A DNA stretch of 64,000 bases from the NCBI RefSeq assembly GCF_019216885.1, contig NZ_JAAQRC020000001.1, forward strand, positions 1,984,001 through 2,048,000, in the 5' to 3' direction. Both the position numbers and the translations under genes were made by a program. The notes beneath the pieces were generated by a model, which was given only the letters and a program-made list of their open reading frames with translations, had not been told where the DNA came from and ran no database searches. The stretch's first letter is position 1. Every line of letters begins with the position of its first letter. Below are positions 30,833 through 38,417 of this stretch, one piece after another. This DNA is from Methylobacterium sp. SyP6R. GTDB lineage: Bacteria > Pseudomonadota > Alphaproteobacteria > Rhizobiales > Beijerinckiaceae.

Positions 30833-32467
30833 ATGCGGGCGCTGTCGCGCTTCGCCCTCATCGGGCTGATCGGGGGCGCTTCGGCGGCCTGCAGCACCGA
30901 TGCGGTGCGGCTCGACCCGTTCTCGAACCCGTTCTCATCGAGTGCGAGCGGGGATCCGGGTGCCACCGGCAGCCTGCCCGACGGTGGGGCGGTGGCGCCG
31001 GCGGTGCGCTCGACGCCGATCCAGTCGCGGCCGCTCTCGGCCCCGATGGCGGGAGCAGCCCTGTCGAACCGTCAGGTCTCCGCACCGGTGTCGACGCCGC
31101 GCGTCGCCGCCGCGTCCCCGGTGACCGGCGGCCCGGCCGGCTGGTCGGCGGCCGGCGGCACCGCCATCACGGTCGGCGCCAACGACAGCCTGAACCAGAT
31201 GTCGACCCGCTTCGGCGTGCCCTCCGCGGCGATCCTCCAGGCCAACGGCCTGTCGAGCGCCGCACAGGTCACCCCCGGCCGCCAGATCGTGATCCCGGTC
31301 TACCATGCGGGCGGCGCCCCGGCGATGAGCGCCCGCGCCGTGCCCCCGGCGCCGCGGATGCAGGTCGCCGAGACCCGAGCCGCGGAGACCCGTGCCGCCG
31401 AGACCCGTGCCGCCGAGCCGGTGCGCCGGGTCGCCGAGGTGGCGCCGCGCCCCGAGCCTGTCCGCCGCGAGCCCCCGCGCCGCGAGCCGGAGCCGGAGCC
31501 GGCCCCCGAGCCGGTCCGCAAGGTCCATGCCCGCCCCGGCCAGGCCGAGGCCAAGGCGGTGGCGCCCGCCGCCGCCGAGCGCGCCGCCAAGCTCAACCCG
31601 CGCAAGCCCGAGCCGCGCGAGGAGGAGGAGCGGGTCGCCGCCAAGCCGCAGCGCCCCGAGCCGAAGCCCGTCGCCAAGGTGGCCGCGCGCCCGCAGGACG
31701 ACGAGGAAGAGACGGTCGCGGCCAAGCCCCACAAGCCGGAGCCGAAGGCCGTCGCCAAGGTCGAGCCCAAGCCCGAGCCGAAGAAGGCCGAGATCAAGAA
31801 GCCCGAGCCCAGGCTCGTCGAGAAGACGAAGCCCGAGGTCAGGAAAGTCGCCGAGGCGGTCAAGCCCGAGCCCAAGAAGGCGGAGGTCAAGAAGGCGGAG
31901 GTGAAGCCGGTGGAGGTGAAGAAGCCGGAGCCGAAGCTGGCCGAGATGCCGAAGCCCGAGCCCAAGAAGGTCGCGGAGGTGAAGCCTGCGCAAAAGCCCG
32001 AGCCGGTCAAGCCGGTGAAGGTCGCGGCCCTGCCCGAGAAGGCGCCCGAGCCGGCGCCGGCCCCGGCCGTCGCCCCGGCGGCGCCCGCGCCCGATCCGCA
32101 ATCGAGCTTCCGCTGGCCCGCCCGCGGCCGCGTGATCTCGGGCTACGGCTCGAGCGGCAACGAGGGCATCAACATCGCGGTGCCCGAAGGCACCCCGGTC
32201 AAGGCGGCCGAGGAGGGCACCGTGGCCTATGCCGGCAGCGACGTGAAGGGCTACGGCAAGCTGGTTCTGGTGCGTCACGCCAACGGCTACGTCTCGGCCT
32301 ATGCCCATAACGGCGAGATCGACGTGCGCCCCGGCGAGAAGGTGAAGCGCGGCCAGACCATCGCCAAGTCCGGCGCGTCGGGCAACGTCACCTCGCCGCA
32401 GCTCCACTTCGAGATCCGGAAGGGCGCGACCCCGGTCGATCCGGTGCCGCACCTGGCGAGCAACTGA
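30833..32467 (+). CDS. nlpD: NlpD-like LysM/M23 lipoprotein
   Basis: A 544-residue lipoprotein with signal and lipobox ending SAAC. A LysM glycan-binding domain follows at about 110-155 (VGANDSLNQMSTRFGVP...PGRQIVIP). Next is a long charged linker built on KPEPK and AETRA repeats, then a C-terminal M23/LytM domain (about 430-544). The first zinc motif is degenerate (GNEGINIAV, lacking the His and Asp) and HxH reads QLH, as in NlpD/EnvC activators that stimulate amidases rather than cut. Position after surE-pcm supports NlpD. The ATG at 30833 gives the best lipoprotein signal; 30806 is possible. Confidence 0.85.
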   Translation: MRALSRFALIGLIGGASAACSTDAVRLDPFSNPFSSSASGDPGATGSLPDGGAVAPAVRSTPIQSRPLSAPMAGAALSNRQVSAPVSTPRVAAASPVTGGPAGWSAAGGTAITVGANDSLNQMSTRFGVPSAAILQANGLSSAAQVTPGRQIVIPVYHAGGAPAMSARAVPPAPRMQVAETRAAETRAAETRAAEPVRRVAEVAPRPEPVRREPPRREPEPEPAPEPVRKVHARPGQAEAKAVAPAAAERAAKLNPRKPEPREEEERVAAKPQRPEPKPVAKVAARPQDDEEETVAAKPHKPEPKAVAKVEPKPEPKKAEIKKPEPRLVEKTKPEVRKVAEAVKPEPKKAEVKKAEVKPVEVKKPEPKLAEMPKPEPKKVAEVKPAQKPEPVKPVKVAALPEKAPEPAPAPAVAPAAPAPDPQSSFRWPARGRVISGYGSSGNEGINIAVPEGTPVKAAEEGTVAYAGSDVKGYGKLVLVRHANGYVSAYAHNGEIDVRPGEKVKRGQTIAKSGASGNVTSPQLHFEIRKGATPVDPVPHLASN

Positions 32468-32489
32468 CGCCCGATCGGGCGAGCGAGGA

Positions 32490-32517
32490 AGCGGGGCGCG
32501 CGAGCGTCCCGCTTTTT
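32490..32517 (+). terminator. Rho-independent terminator after nlpD
   Basis: Stem AGCGGGGCG / CGTCCCGCT (9 bp with one G-T pair) and loop CGCGAG, followed by TTTTT. It lies 23 bases after the nlpD stop. Confidence 0.85.
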
Positions 32518-32618
32518 CGCGTCTGCGGCGAGAAGATCGTCCCGCAACGCGATGGTGCAGCGTTCCAGCGCCGAGGAAGCCGACATCCCGGGGCTGCGAC
32601 GCGGAATCCGGAATGGCA

Positions 32619-33404
32619 TCAGGCCTCGAGCCGCAATGTCTCCCCGACGCATGCGCCCTCCCCCAACTCCTCATCCATCTGCGCCGCGAGGCCGAAGAAC
32701 CGCCGCCGCACCTCCGCCGCGTAAGGGTTCTCGCGCTCGATGGCATGGTAGACCTCCGGCGCGTCGTGCCGGACCATGCCGACCGCCTGCATCACGAGGT
32801 CGAAGCTGCGGGTCGTCATCCGGGTCGGCAGCGGCTCCATCGCCACCAGCACCTTGGCGATCAGGTGCGTCAGGCCCTGCACCGCCGCCGCCTCCCGGTC
32901 ATGCGCCTCGGGCGTCGTCAGGATCACGTCGAGCCCGAGGGCGCGGCGCAGGAAGGCGCCGACCCGTCGGGCGCGGTTCCCCCGCACCGGGCAGACCGCG
33001 ATCTTGAGGCCGCGCAACCCGTCCCGCGCGCTCTGCGGCCCGAACAGCGGATGGGTGGCGACGATGTCGACGCCCGGCGGCAGGCCGGCGCGCATGATCG
33101 CGGCCGGCCGCACCTTCACCGAGCCGACATCGAGGACGAGTGCGCCGGGAATCAGGTGCGGGGCGACGTCGCACACCACCGAGGCGAGGGTCGAGACCGG
33201 GGTCGCCAGAATCACCACCGGGCAGGCGGCGGCCTCGGCGAGGCCGCACCGCGCGGCGCCGGCCGCCGCGAAGGCGGAATCGGGCGCGAACGGGTCGTGG
33301 ACCCGCAGCGAGAACAGCGGCGCCAGATGCGTGGCGACGAGGCGGCCGAAGGCGCCGAAGCCGATCAGGCCGAGGGCGGGAAGCGGGATGGGGGAGGACG
33401 GCAC
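32619..33404 (-). CDS. Prephenate/arogenate dehydrogenase-like protein
   Basis: A 261-residue NAD(P)-dependent dehydrogenase of the TyrA family, which makes tyrosine precursors. The dinucleotide site is LGLIGFGAFGR at the N terminus; the family motif THPLFGPQSA and a conserved His-containing helix (QGLTHLIAKVL) follow. The GTG at 33404 has GAGG upstream and a normal N terminus; a further upstream start at 33458 would add a basic leader of 18 residues. No other aromatic amino acid genes are nearby, so substrate (prephenate or arogenate) is open. Confidence 0.82.
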   Translation of the reverse strand: MPSSPIPLPALGLIGFGAFGRLVATHLAPLFSLRVHDPFAPDSAFAAAGAARCGLAEAAACPVVILATPVSTLASVVCDVAPHLIPGALVLDVGSVKVRPAAIMRAGLPPGVDIVATHPLFGPQSARDGLRGLKIAVCPVRGNRARRVGAFLRRALGLDVILTTPEAHDREAAAVQGLTHLIAKVLVAMEPLPTRMTTRSFDLVMQAVGMVRHDAPEVYHAIERENPYAAEVRRRFFGLAAQMDEELGEGACVGETLRLEA

Positions 33405-33603
33405 GGGAGACCTCGGATGGGAGCGAGGCCGGCGGGTCCTGGTATCCTGGAGCCTCAACCGCCGGCATGTCGCAGCGGTTGAGAGATGACGAGCACCCTG
33501 CCGCTTAACTGAGCGGCGCGTAATAGAGTCCGGACAGGAAGAGGCTGGTCATGGCCGAGCCTCTACGCCGATCCGGCCCGGGTCGTCAATCGGAACGTGT
33601 CGA

Positions 33604-34209
33604 TCAGAACTCGATCCCCTCCTGGGCCTTCACCCCGGCGGCGAAGTGGTGCTTGACCTGCCCCATCTCGGTCACGAGATCGGCGGCGGCGATCAGCTCC
33701 GGCTTGGCGTTGCGGCCTGTCACCACGATGTGCAGGTCCGGCCGGCGCCGGCTCAAGGCCTCCACCACCTCCGCGAGCGGCAGGTAGTCGTAGCGCAAGG
33801 CGATGTTGAGCTCGTCGAGGATCAGGAGCCGGACGGTCGGATCGGCCATCAGCGCCTCGGTCTGCACCCAGGCGGCACGCGCCGCCGCCACGTCGCGGTC
33901 GCGGTCCTGGGTCTCCCAGGTGAAGCCCTCCCCCATCGTGTGCCAGGCGACCTGATCGGCGAAACGCTCCAGGGCGAAGCGCTCGCCGGTCTCCCAGGCG
34001 CCCTTGATGTACTGCACCACCCCGACCCGCCAGCCGCGGCCGAGCGCGCGCAGCATCAGCCCGAAGGCGGCGGTCGACTTGCCCTTGCCCGGGCCGGTAT
34101 GGACGATGAGCAGGCCCTTCTCGATCGTCTTGCCCGCCACCTCGGCATCCTGCACCGCCTTGCGCTTCTCCATCTTGGCGCGGTGGCGCGCCGCCTCGTC
34201 TCCGCTCAT
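33604..34209 (-). CDS. cobO: Cob(I)yrinic acid a,c-diamide adenosyltransferase
   Basis: CobO (BtuR/CobA type) transfers adenosine from ATP to the corrin cobalt. The 201 residues have the P-loop HTGPGKGKSTAAFG, the VGVVQYIKGAW strand, the WETQ segment and LLILDELNIALRYDYLPL. It follows cobU with an ATGA overlap, so the pair is co-translated. Both diverge from the B12-riboswitch transcript. Confidence 0.95.
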   Translation of the reverse strand: MSGDEAARHRAKMEKRKAVQDAEVAGKTIEKGLLIVHTGPGKGKSTAAFGLMLRALGRGWRVGVVQYIKGAWETGERFALERFADQVAWHTMGEGFTWETQDRDRDVAAARAAWVQTEALMADPTVRLLILDELNIALRYDYLPLAEVVEALSRRRPDLHIVVTGRNAKPELIAAADLVTEMGQVKHHFAAGVKAQEGIEF

Positions 34210-34775
34210 CGATCGTCTCCCTTGATGATCATCGGCAGCCCTGCCACCACCAGCACCACCCGGTCGGCGATGGTGGCGAGACGTTGATGAAGGCGGCCGG
34301 CTTCGTCGCGGAACCGGCGGGCGAGCGCGTTCTCCGGCACGATGCCGAACCCCACCTCGTTCGAGACCAGCACCAGCGGCCCCGGTGCCGCCTTGCACGC
34401 CTCGATCAGAGAATCGCGTTCCGCCGCCAGGTCGGCCGCCTCGTCCAGCATCGCGTTGGTCAGCCACAGGGTCAGGCAATCGACCAGCACGGGCCGGCCG
34501 GCCGGCGCTCCCCGGATCACCGTTGCGAGGTCGCGGGGCGCATCGACCGTCTCCCAGGGCGGGGGCCGGCGGGTGCGGTGCTCGGCGATGCGAGCAGCCA
34601 TCTCGTCATCCCAGGCTTGCGCCGTCGCGACGTAGCGCCAGGGGCCTGCTTGCGCCTCGATCAGCCCCTCGGCGTAGCGGCTCTTGCCCGAGCGGGCGCC
34701 GCCCAGCACCAGGGTCAGGCGCGGGGCGGCGCGATTCGGGTCCGGCACGGGCCTCTCCTCGTCGAAATCTTGCAT
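34206..34775 (-). CDS. cobU: Adenosylcobinamide kinase / guanylyltransferase
   Basis: CobU (CobP in Pseudomonas naming) phosphorylates adenosylcobinamide and adds GMP, for nucleotide-loop assembly. The 189 residues carry the P-loop LVLGGARSGKSRYAE, the VATAQAWDDEM strand, HRTRRPPPW and the VSNEVGFGIVP segment. The ATG at 34775 is chosen; the open frame continues upstream to 34946 but would run through the riboswitch complement. Its stop overlaps the cobO start. Confidence 0.94.
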   Translation of the reverse strand: MQDFDEERPVPDPNRAAPRLTLVLGGARSGKSRYAEGLIEAQAGPWRYVATAQAWDDEMAARIAEHRTRRPPPWETVDAPRDLATVIRGAPAGRPVLVDCLTLWLTNAMLDEAADLAAERDSLIEACKAAPGPLVLVSNEVGFGIVPENALARRFRDEAGRLHQRLATIADRVVLVVAGLPMIIKGDDR

Positions 34776-34852
34776 CGAAAACCTCGGGGCCGGAGGTGTC
34801 GCGGCAGCCGGCGTCGATTGCAAGCCCGTTCCCGACCCGCTAGGGTCGGCGC

Positions 34853-35023
34853 GACGGTGCCTCGGTGACGAGGTGAAAAGGGAACGCGGAAGCCGGAAGC
34901 CTCCGGCGGGCCGCGGCTGCCCCCGCAACTGTGAGCGGTCGAACACGGTCCGCCATCGGCCACTGGAGCGATCCGGGAAGGCGGTGGGCCGGCACGAGGC
35001 CGCGAGCCAGGAGACCTGCCGTC
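34853..35023 (+). ncRNA. Cobalamin riboswitch
   Basis: A 171-base AdoCbl riboswitch. Recognised elements in order: P1 left arm GACGG with GGTGCC, a GGGAACGCGGAAG segment, GGCTGCCCCCGCAACTGTGA, CCACTGG, GGGAAGGC, and the B12 box AGCCAGGAGACCTGCC at 35005-35020. P1 closes with CCGTC at 35019-35023. It lies 46 bases upstream of cbtB, so it should lower CbtAB-CobW expression when cobalamin is plentiful. Confidence 0.95.
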
Positions 35024-35068
35024 ACCCCTTCTCTCTCGACGCCGCCGGTGGGGCGGCAGGAGTTCGTC

Positions 35069-35245
35069 ATGGTCGCGATCACCCGGTCCCTCTCCCCCGC
35101 CCTGGTCGGCGAGCGCCTGAGCGCCGTCCTCCTCGCCGCCACCCTCGGCGTCGGCCTGCTGTTCGTCTCCGGCTTCGCGCCGGTGGTCGCCCTGCACAAC
35201 GCCGCGCACGATTGGCGCCACTCCGCCAACTTCCCCTGCCACTGA
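35069..35245 (+). CDS. cbtB: Cobalt transporter subunit CbtB
   Basis: A 58-residue one-helix membrane protein. The helix (about 18-40) is followed by a short C terminus rich in potential metal ligands (HNAAHDWRHSANFPCH: four His, one Cys). This pattern identifies CbtB, the small partner of the predicted cobalt transporter CbtA. The ATG at 35069 follows GGCAGGAG. It is the first gene under the cobalamin riboswitch. Confidence 0.88.
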   Translation: MVAITRSLSPALVGERLSAVLLAATLGVGLLFVSGFAPVVALHNAAHDWRHSANFPCH

Positions 35246-35331
35246 CCAGGGCCGAATCCTTTCGGGCCGTGCGGCCTGCGCCCTGACCGGGCGTGGGCCC
35301 GCGGCCCTTTGGTCGTGCAGGTGATCCTCCC

Positions 35332-36078
35332 ATGACGAAACGTCTGCTCGCCGCGGCCCTGGTCGCCGGCTTCCTGGCCGCATGCGTGGCCTCCGCGCTG
35401 CAATTCGCCCTCACCTCGCCGCTGATCCTGGCGGCGGAGAAATACGAGACCGCCGAGGCCGTCGCCCCCGCCCGTCACGCCTTCGCCAACCCGCTGATCG
35501 TGCTCGCCCATGCGGGCCACGACCATGGGGCTGAGCCGCAATGGCAGCCGGCGCCCGGCCTGCCGCGCCTCGCCTTCACGGCGCTCGCCACCCTGGTGAG
35601 CGGCGTCGGCTACGCGCTGCTTCTCGGCGCCGTGCTGGTCGCGACCGGCCGCGCGGTGACGCCCTCCGAGGCGCTGAAGTTCGGCATCGGCGGCTTTCTC
35701 GCCGCCAGCCTGGCTCCGGCGATCGGGCTGCCGCCGGAACTGCCCGGCATCGCCGCGGCAGGGCTCGAATCGCGCCAGCTCTGGTGGGTGGCGACCGCGC
35801 TCGCCACGGCGATCGGCCTCTACCTGGTGGCGATCCGCCGCGGGCCGGCCGCGATCGGCCTCGGCCTCGCCCTCATCGTCGCGCCGCATGTCTGGGGCGC
35901 CCCGCACGGGCCCGAAGAGATCTCCGCGATGCCGCCGGTCTTCGCGGCGCAGTTCGCGGCCCGGTCGCTGGCGATCGGCTTCGCCTTCTGGGCCGTGCTC
36001 GGCCTCGCCTTCGGCTGGGCCTGGGAGGCGGTGAGCGGGCCGAAGGGTTTTGCTCGCCGCAGCGAGGTGGCCGCGTGA
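35332..36078 (+). CDS. cbtA: Cobalt transporter subunit CbtA
   Basis: A 248-residue membrane protein with about five or six hydrophobic segments. A His/Asp cluster in the first loop (HAGHDHG) and the later VAPHVWGAPHGP segment may guide metal. It pairs with CbtB, and both are B12-regulated in many alphaproteobacteria as predicted cobalt importers. Its stop overlaps the next gene start as GTGA. Confidence 0.88.
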   Translation: MTKRLLAAALVAGFLAACVASALQFALTSPLILAAEKYETAEAVAPARHAFANPLIVLAHAGHDHGAEPQWQPAPGLPRLAFTALATLVSGVGYALLLGAVLVATGRAVTPSEALKFGIGGFLAASLAPAIGLPPELPGIAAAGLESRQLWWVATALATAIGLYLVAIRRGPAAIGLGLALIVAPHVWGAPHGPEEISAMPPVFAAQFAARSLAIGFAFWAVLGLAFGWAWEAVSGPKGFARRSEVAA

Positions 36079-36452
36079 GCGAACCCGTCACCCTCTACGT
36101 CTGCACCACCTGCCGCGACGCCGCCGATACAGGCGAAGGTCCCCGCGCCGGGGCCCGCCTGCACGACGCGCTGGCGCAGGCCCTCGCGGCCCGGCCCGGG
36201 GCGCCGATCCGGATCGAGCCGGTGGAATGCCTCTCGGTCTGCAAGCGGCCCTGCACGGTCGCGGTCGCGAGCCCGGGCCGCTGGACCTACGTCTACGGCG
36301 ACCTCGACCCGAACATCGCCGCCGACACTATCCTCGACGGCATCGGCCTCTATGCCGGGACCCCGGACGGCATCGTGCCCTGGCGCGCGCGTCCGCAGGA
36401 ATTCCGCAAGGGTGTCGTTGCCCGCATCCCTCCCGCGCCGGTGACCGCATGA
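36075..36452 (+). CDS. DUF1636 family protein
   Basis: A 125-residue protein of DUF1636, often found with cobalamin and cobalt-transport genes. Two Cys pairs are visible: CTTCRD at the N terminus and ECLSVCKRPC in the middle, like a thin 2Fe-2S ferredoxin, so a metal or cluster-binding role is likely but unproven. The GTG start overlaps the cbtA stop and the end overlaps cobW (ATGA), so it sits within the riboswitch-led unit. Confidence 0.82.
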   Translation: MSEPVTLYVCTTCRDAADTGEGPRAGARLHDALAQALAARPGAPIRIEPVECLSVCKRPCTVAVASPGRWTYVYGDLDPNIAADTILDGIGLYAGTPDGIVPWRARPQEFRKGVVARIPPAPVTA

Positions 36453-37483
36453 CCATCCTGAACAAGATTCCCTGCACCATCGTCACCGGCTTCCTCGGCG
36501 CCGGCAAGACGACGCTGGTGCGCCACGCCATCGAGCACAACGACGGAAGGCGGCTCGCGATCATCGTCAACGAGTTCGGCGATGTCGGCTTCGACGGGTC
36601 CTTGCTCGCCGAATGCGGCATCCCGGGCTGCGACGCCGACGCGGTGGTGGAACTGCCGAACGGCTGCATCTGCTGCACCGTCGCCGACGATTTCGTGCCG
36701 GCGCTGAACAAGCTCCTCGACCGGCCGGAGCCGCCGGAGCACATCCTGATCGAAACCTCCGGCCTTGCCCTGCCCAAGCCCCTGGTCCAGGCCTTCAACT
36801 GGCCGGCGATCCGCTCGCGGGTCACCGTCGACGGCGTGGTGGCGGTGGTGGACGGCCCGGCGGTCGCCTCCGGCGCCTTCGCGGACGATCCGGAGGCGAT
36901 GGCGGCGCAAGCCGCGGCCGATGCCAGCGTCGATCACGAGAACCCGCTGGAGGAGGTGTTCGAGGACCAGCTCCTCTGCGCCGACCTCGTGGTGATGAAC
37001 AAGTCCGACCTTCTCGACGAGGCCGAGCGGGCGCGGGTCCGCGCGGAGGTCGAGGCGCACCTGCCGCGGGCCGTCAAGCTGGTCGAGACCGCCCATGGCG
37101 CGCTCGATCCCCGCGTGCTGCTGGGCCTGAATGCCGCCGCCGAGGACGATCTCGCCTCCCGCCCGTCGCACCACGAGACGGAGGAGGATCACGACCACGA
37201 CGATTTCGAGAGCGTGGCTCTGCCGGTGAAGGCGGCGGGCTCGCCCGAGGATCTGGCCGCACGGGTGGCGAAGGCCGCCGAGGTGGCGGGGGTGTTGCGG
37301 ATCAAGGGCTTCTGCGCCGTCGCCGACAAGCCGATGCGCCTCGTCGTCCAGGGCGTCGGCCGCCGCGTCGCCCACCATTACGACCGCCCCTGGCGCCCGG
37401 GCGAGCACCGGGATGGGACGCTGGTGGTGATCGGGCTCACCGGGTTCGACAAGGACGCGGTGGCGGCGGCGTTGAAGGGCTGA
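36449..37483 (+). CDS. cobW: CobW family metal-handling GTPase
   Basis: CobW is a G3E GTPase, thought to deliver Co(II) for corrin synthesis. The 344 residues include the P-loop VTGFLGAGKTTLV, the metal-site CxCC motif in NGCICCT, the ILIETSGLALPKP switch, NKSD for guanine, and a His/Asp/Glu-rich loop (HHETEEDHDHDD) before the C-terminal CobW domain. It is last in the riboswitch-led unit and is followed by a palindromic repeat. Confidence 0.95.
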   Translation: MTILNKIPCTIVTGFLGAGKTTLVRHAIEHNDGRRLAIIVNEFGDVGFDGSLLAECGIPGCDADAVVELPNGCICCTVADDFVPALNKLLDRPEPPEHILIETSGLALPKPLVQAFNWPAIRSRVTVDGVVAVVDGPAVASGAFADDPEAMAAQAAADASVDHENPLEEVFEDQLLCADLVVMNKSDLLDEAERARVRAEVEAHLPRAVKLVETAHGALDPRVLLGLNAAAEDDLASRPSHHETEEDHDHDDFESVALPVKAAGSPEDLAARVAKAAEVAGVLRIKGFCAVADKPMRLVVQGVGRRVAHHYDRPWRPGEHRDGTLVVIGLTGFDKDAVAAALKG

Positions 37484-37820
37484 CGGGCTCACGCTCCGGT
37501 TCGTGCACGTCCCGTCTCCGCGCAGCCGCAGGCTTGTCCGGGGAAAGGACGTGGCGCTGCTGACCCCCTCCCCCTCTGCGGGGGAGGGTGGCGAGCGAAA
37601 GCGAGCCGGGAGAGGGGACGCCGCTTCCGGAGAGGGCAGACCCGTTGTGAAGAGCGCCCCCGGGAATATCGTCGCGCTGCCCCTCTCCCGGCCTACTTCG
37701 TAGGCCACCCTCCCCCGCAGAGGGGGGAGGGAGAAACCCGCGCTATACTTTCAAGTCGGCGCGGCCGAGGCCATATCGTCGGTCCCGAACGCCGAAACCC
37801 CTAGCCCGGGAGGGCATCGC
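37484..37820. other. Intergenic region cobW to Uma2 gene
   Basis: A 337-bp gap. Over half is the family A palindromic repeat at 37564-37743. The remainder shows no gene; a GGGAGGG ribosome site precedes the next start. Confidence 0.5.
37564..37743. repeat. GC-rich palindromic intergenic repeat, family A
   Basis: A roughly 180-bp copy of the element at 11089. Left arm CCCTCTGCGGGGGAGGGTGG then CGAGCCGGGAGAGGGG; right arm CCCCTCTCCCGG and CCACCCTCCCCCGCAGAG, ending in AAACCCGCGC as the other copy does. The central part differs between the two copies. Confidence 0.75.
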
Positions 37821-38411
37821 ATGTCGGAGCCTGCGCCGCGGCGCTGGAGCGTGCAGGAGTTCTTCGCCTGGCAGGAGCGCCAGGACGAGTGCTACGAGCT
37901 GGTCGATGGGGTGCCGGTCCGCTTGATGGCCGGAGCCCGCAACGTCCACGACAACATCGTGGTCAACCTCGTGGCGGAGTTCCGCACCCGGCCGCGCGGC
38001 ACGCCGTGCCGGCCCTTCACCGGTGACGGCAGCGTCGAGACCCTGCCGGGCCAGATCCGCCGGCCCGATCTCGGGGTCGATTGCGGTTCGCGCGACCTGA
38101 ACGGGCTGACGGCGGCGGAGCCGCGTCTGGTCGCCGAGGTGCCGTCGCCCTCCACTCGCGACTTCGACGCCTTCGACAAGCTGGAAGAGGACAAGGCCGT
38201 CGCGAGCCTCGCGGTGATCTTGCTCGTCGAGCCGAACGCTCCCGAGATCGCCCTGTGGCGGCGGGATGCGGACGGCGTCTGGCAGCGCCGCCTCGTGGCC
38301 GGGCTCGACCAGGCGATCGACCTGCCGGACCTCGGCATGAGCCTGGCGCTGGCGGATATCTATGACGGCGTCGCCTTCCCGCCCCGGCCCCGCCTGGTCT
38401 CGGGGGCTTGA
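37821..38411 (+). CDS. Uma2 family (DUF820) endonuclease-like protein
   Basis: A 196-residue PD-(D/E)xK-type predicted nuclease. Candidate active-site residues are Asp83 (RRPDLGVDCG), Glu106 (RLVAEVPSPSTRDFD) and Lys120. These proteins are numerous in cyanobacteria and some alphaproteobacteria; function is not established. A GGGAGGG site precedes the ATG. It sits between cobW and cobN, ends six bases before cobN, and has no known role in cobalamin synthesis, so it looks like an insertion into the cob cluster together with the flanking repeat. Confidence 0.85.
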   Translation: MSEPAPRRWSVQEFFAWQERQDECYELVDGVPVRLMAGARNVHDNIVVNLVAEFRTRPRGTPCRPFTGDGSVETLPGQIRRPDLGVDCGSRDLNGLTAAEPRLVAEVPSPSTRDFDAFDKLEEDKAVASLAVILLVEPNAPEIALWRRDADGVWQRRLVAGLDQAIDLPDLGMSLALADIYDGVAFPPRPRLVSGA

Positions 38412-38417
38412 GGGCCG

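Noticed and set aside
30833..32467. Assignment as an active M23 endopeptidase
   Set aside because: Zinc ligands of the first motif and the first His of HxH are replaced, so catalysis is unlikely.
33466..33530. tRNA-like D-arm on the minus strand (GCCGCTCAGTTAAGCGGC)
   Set aside because: No matching acceptor stem, anticodon stem or T-arm could be formed around it. The stem-loop alone is not enough for a tRNA call.
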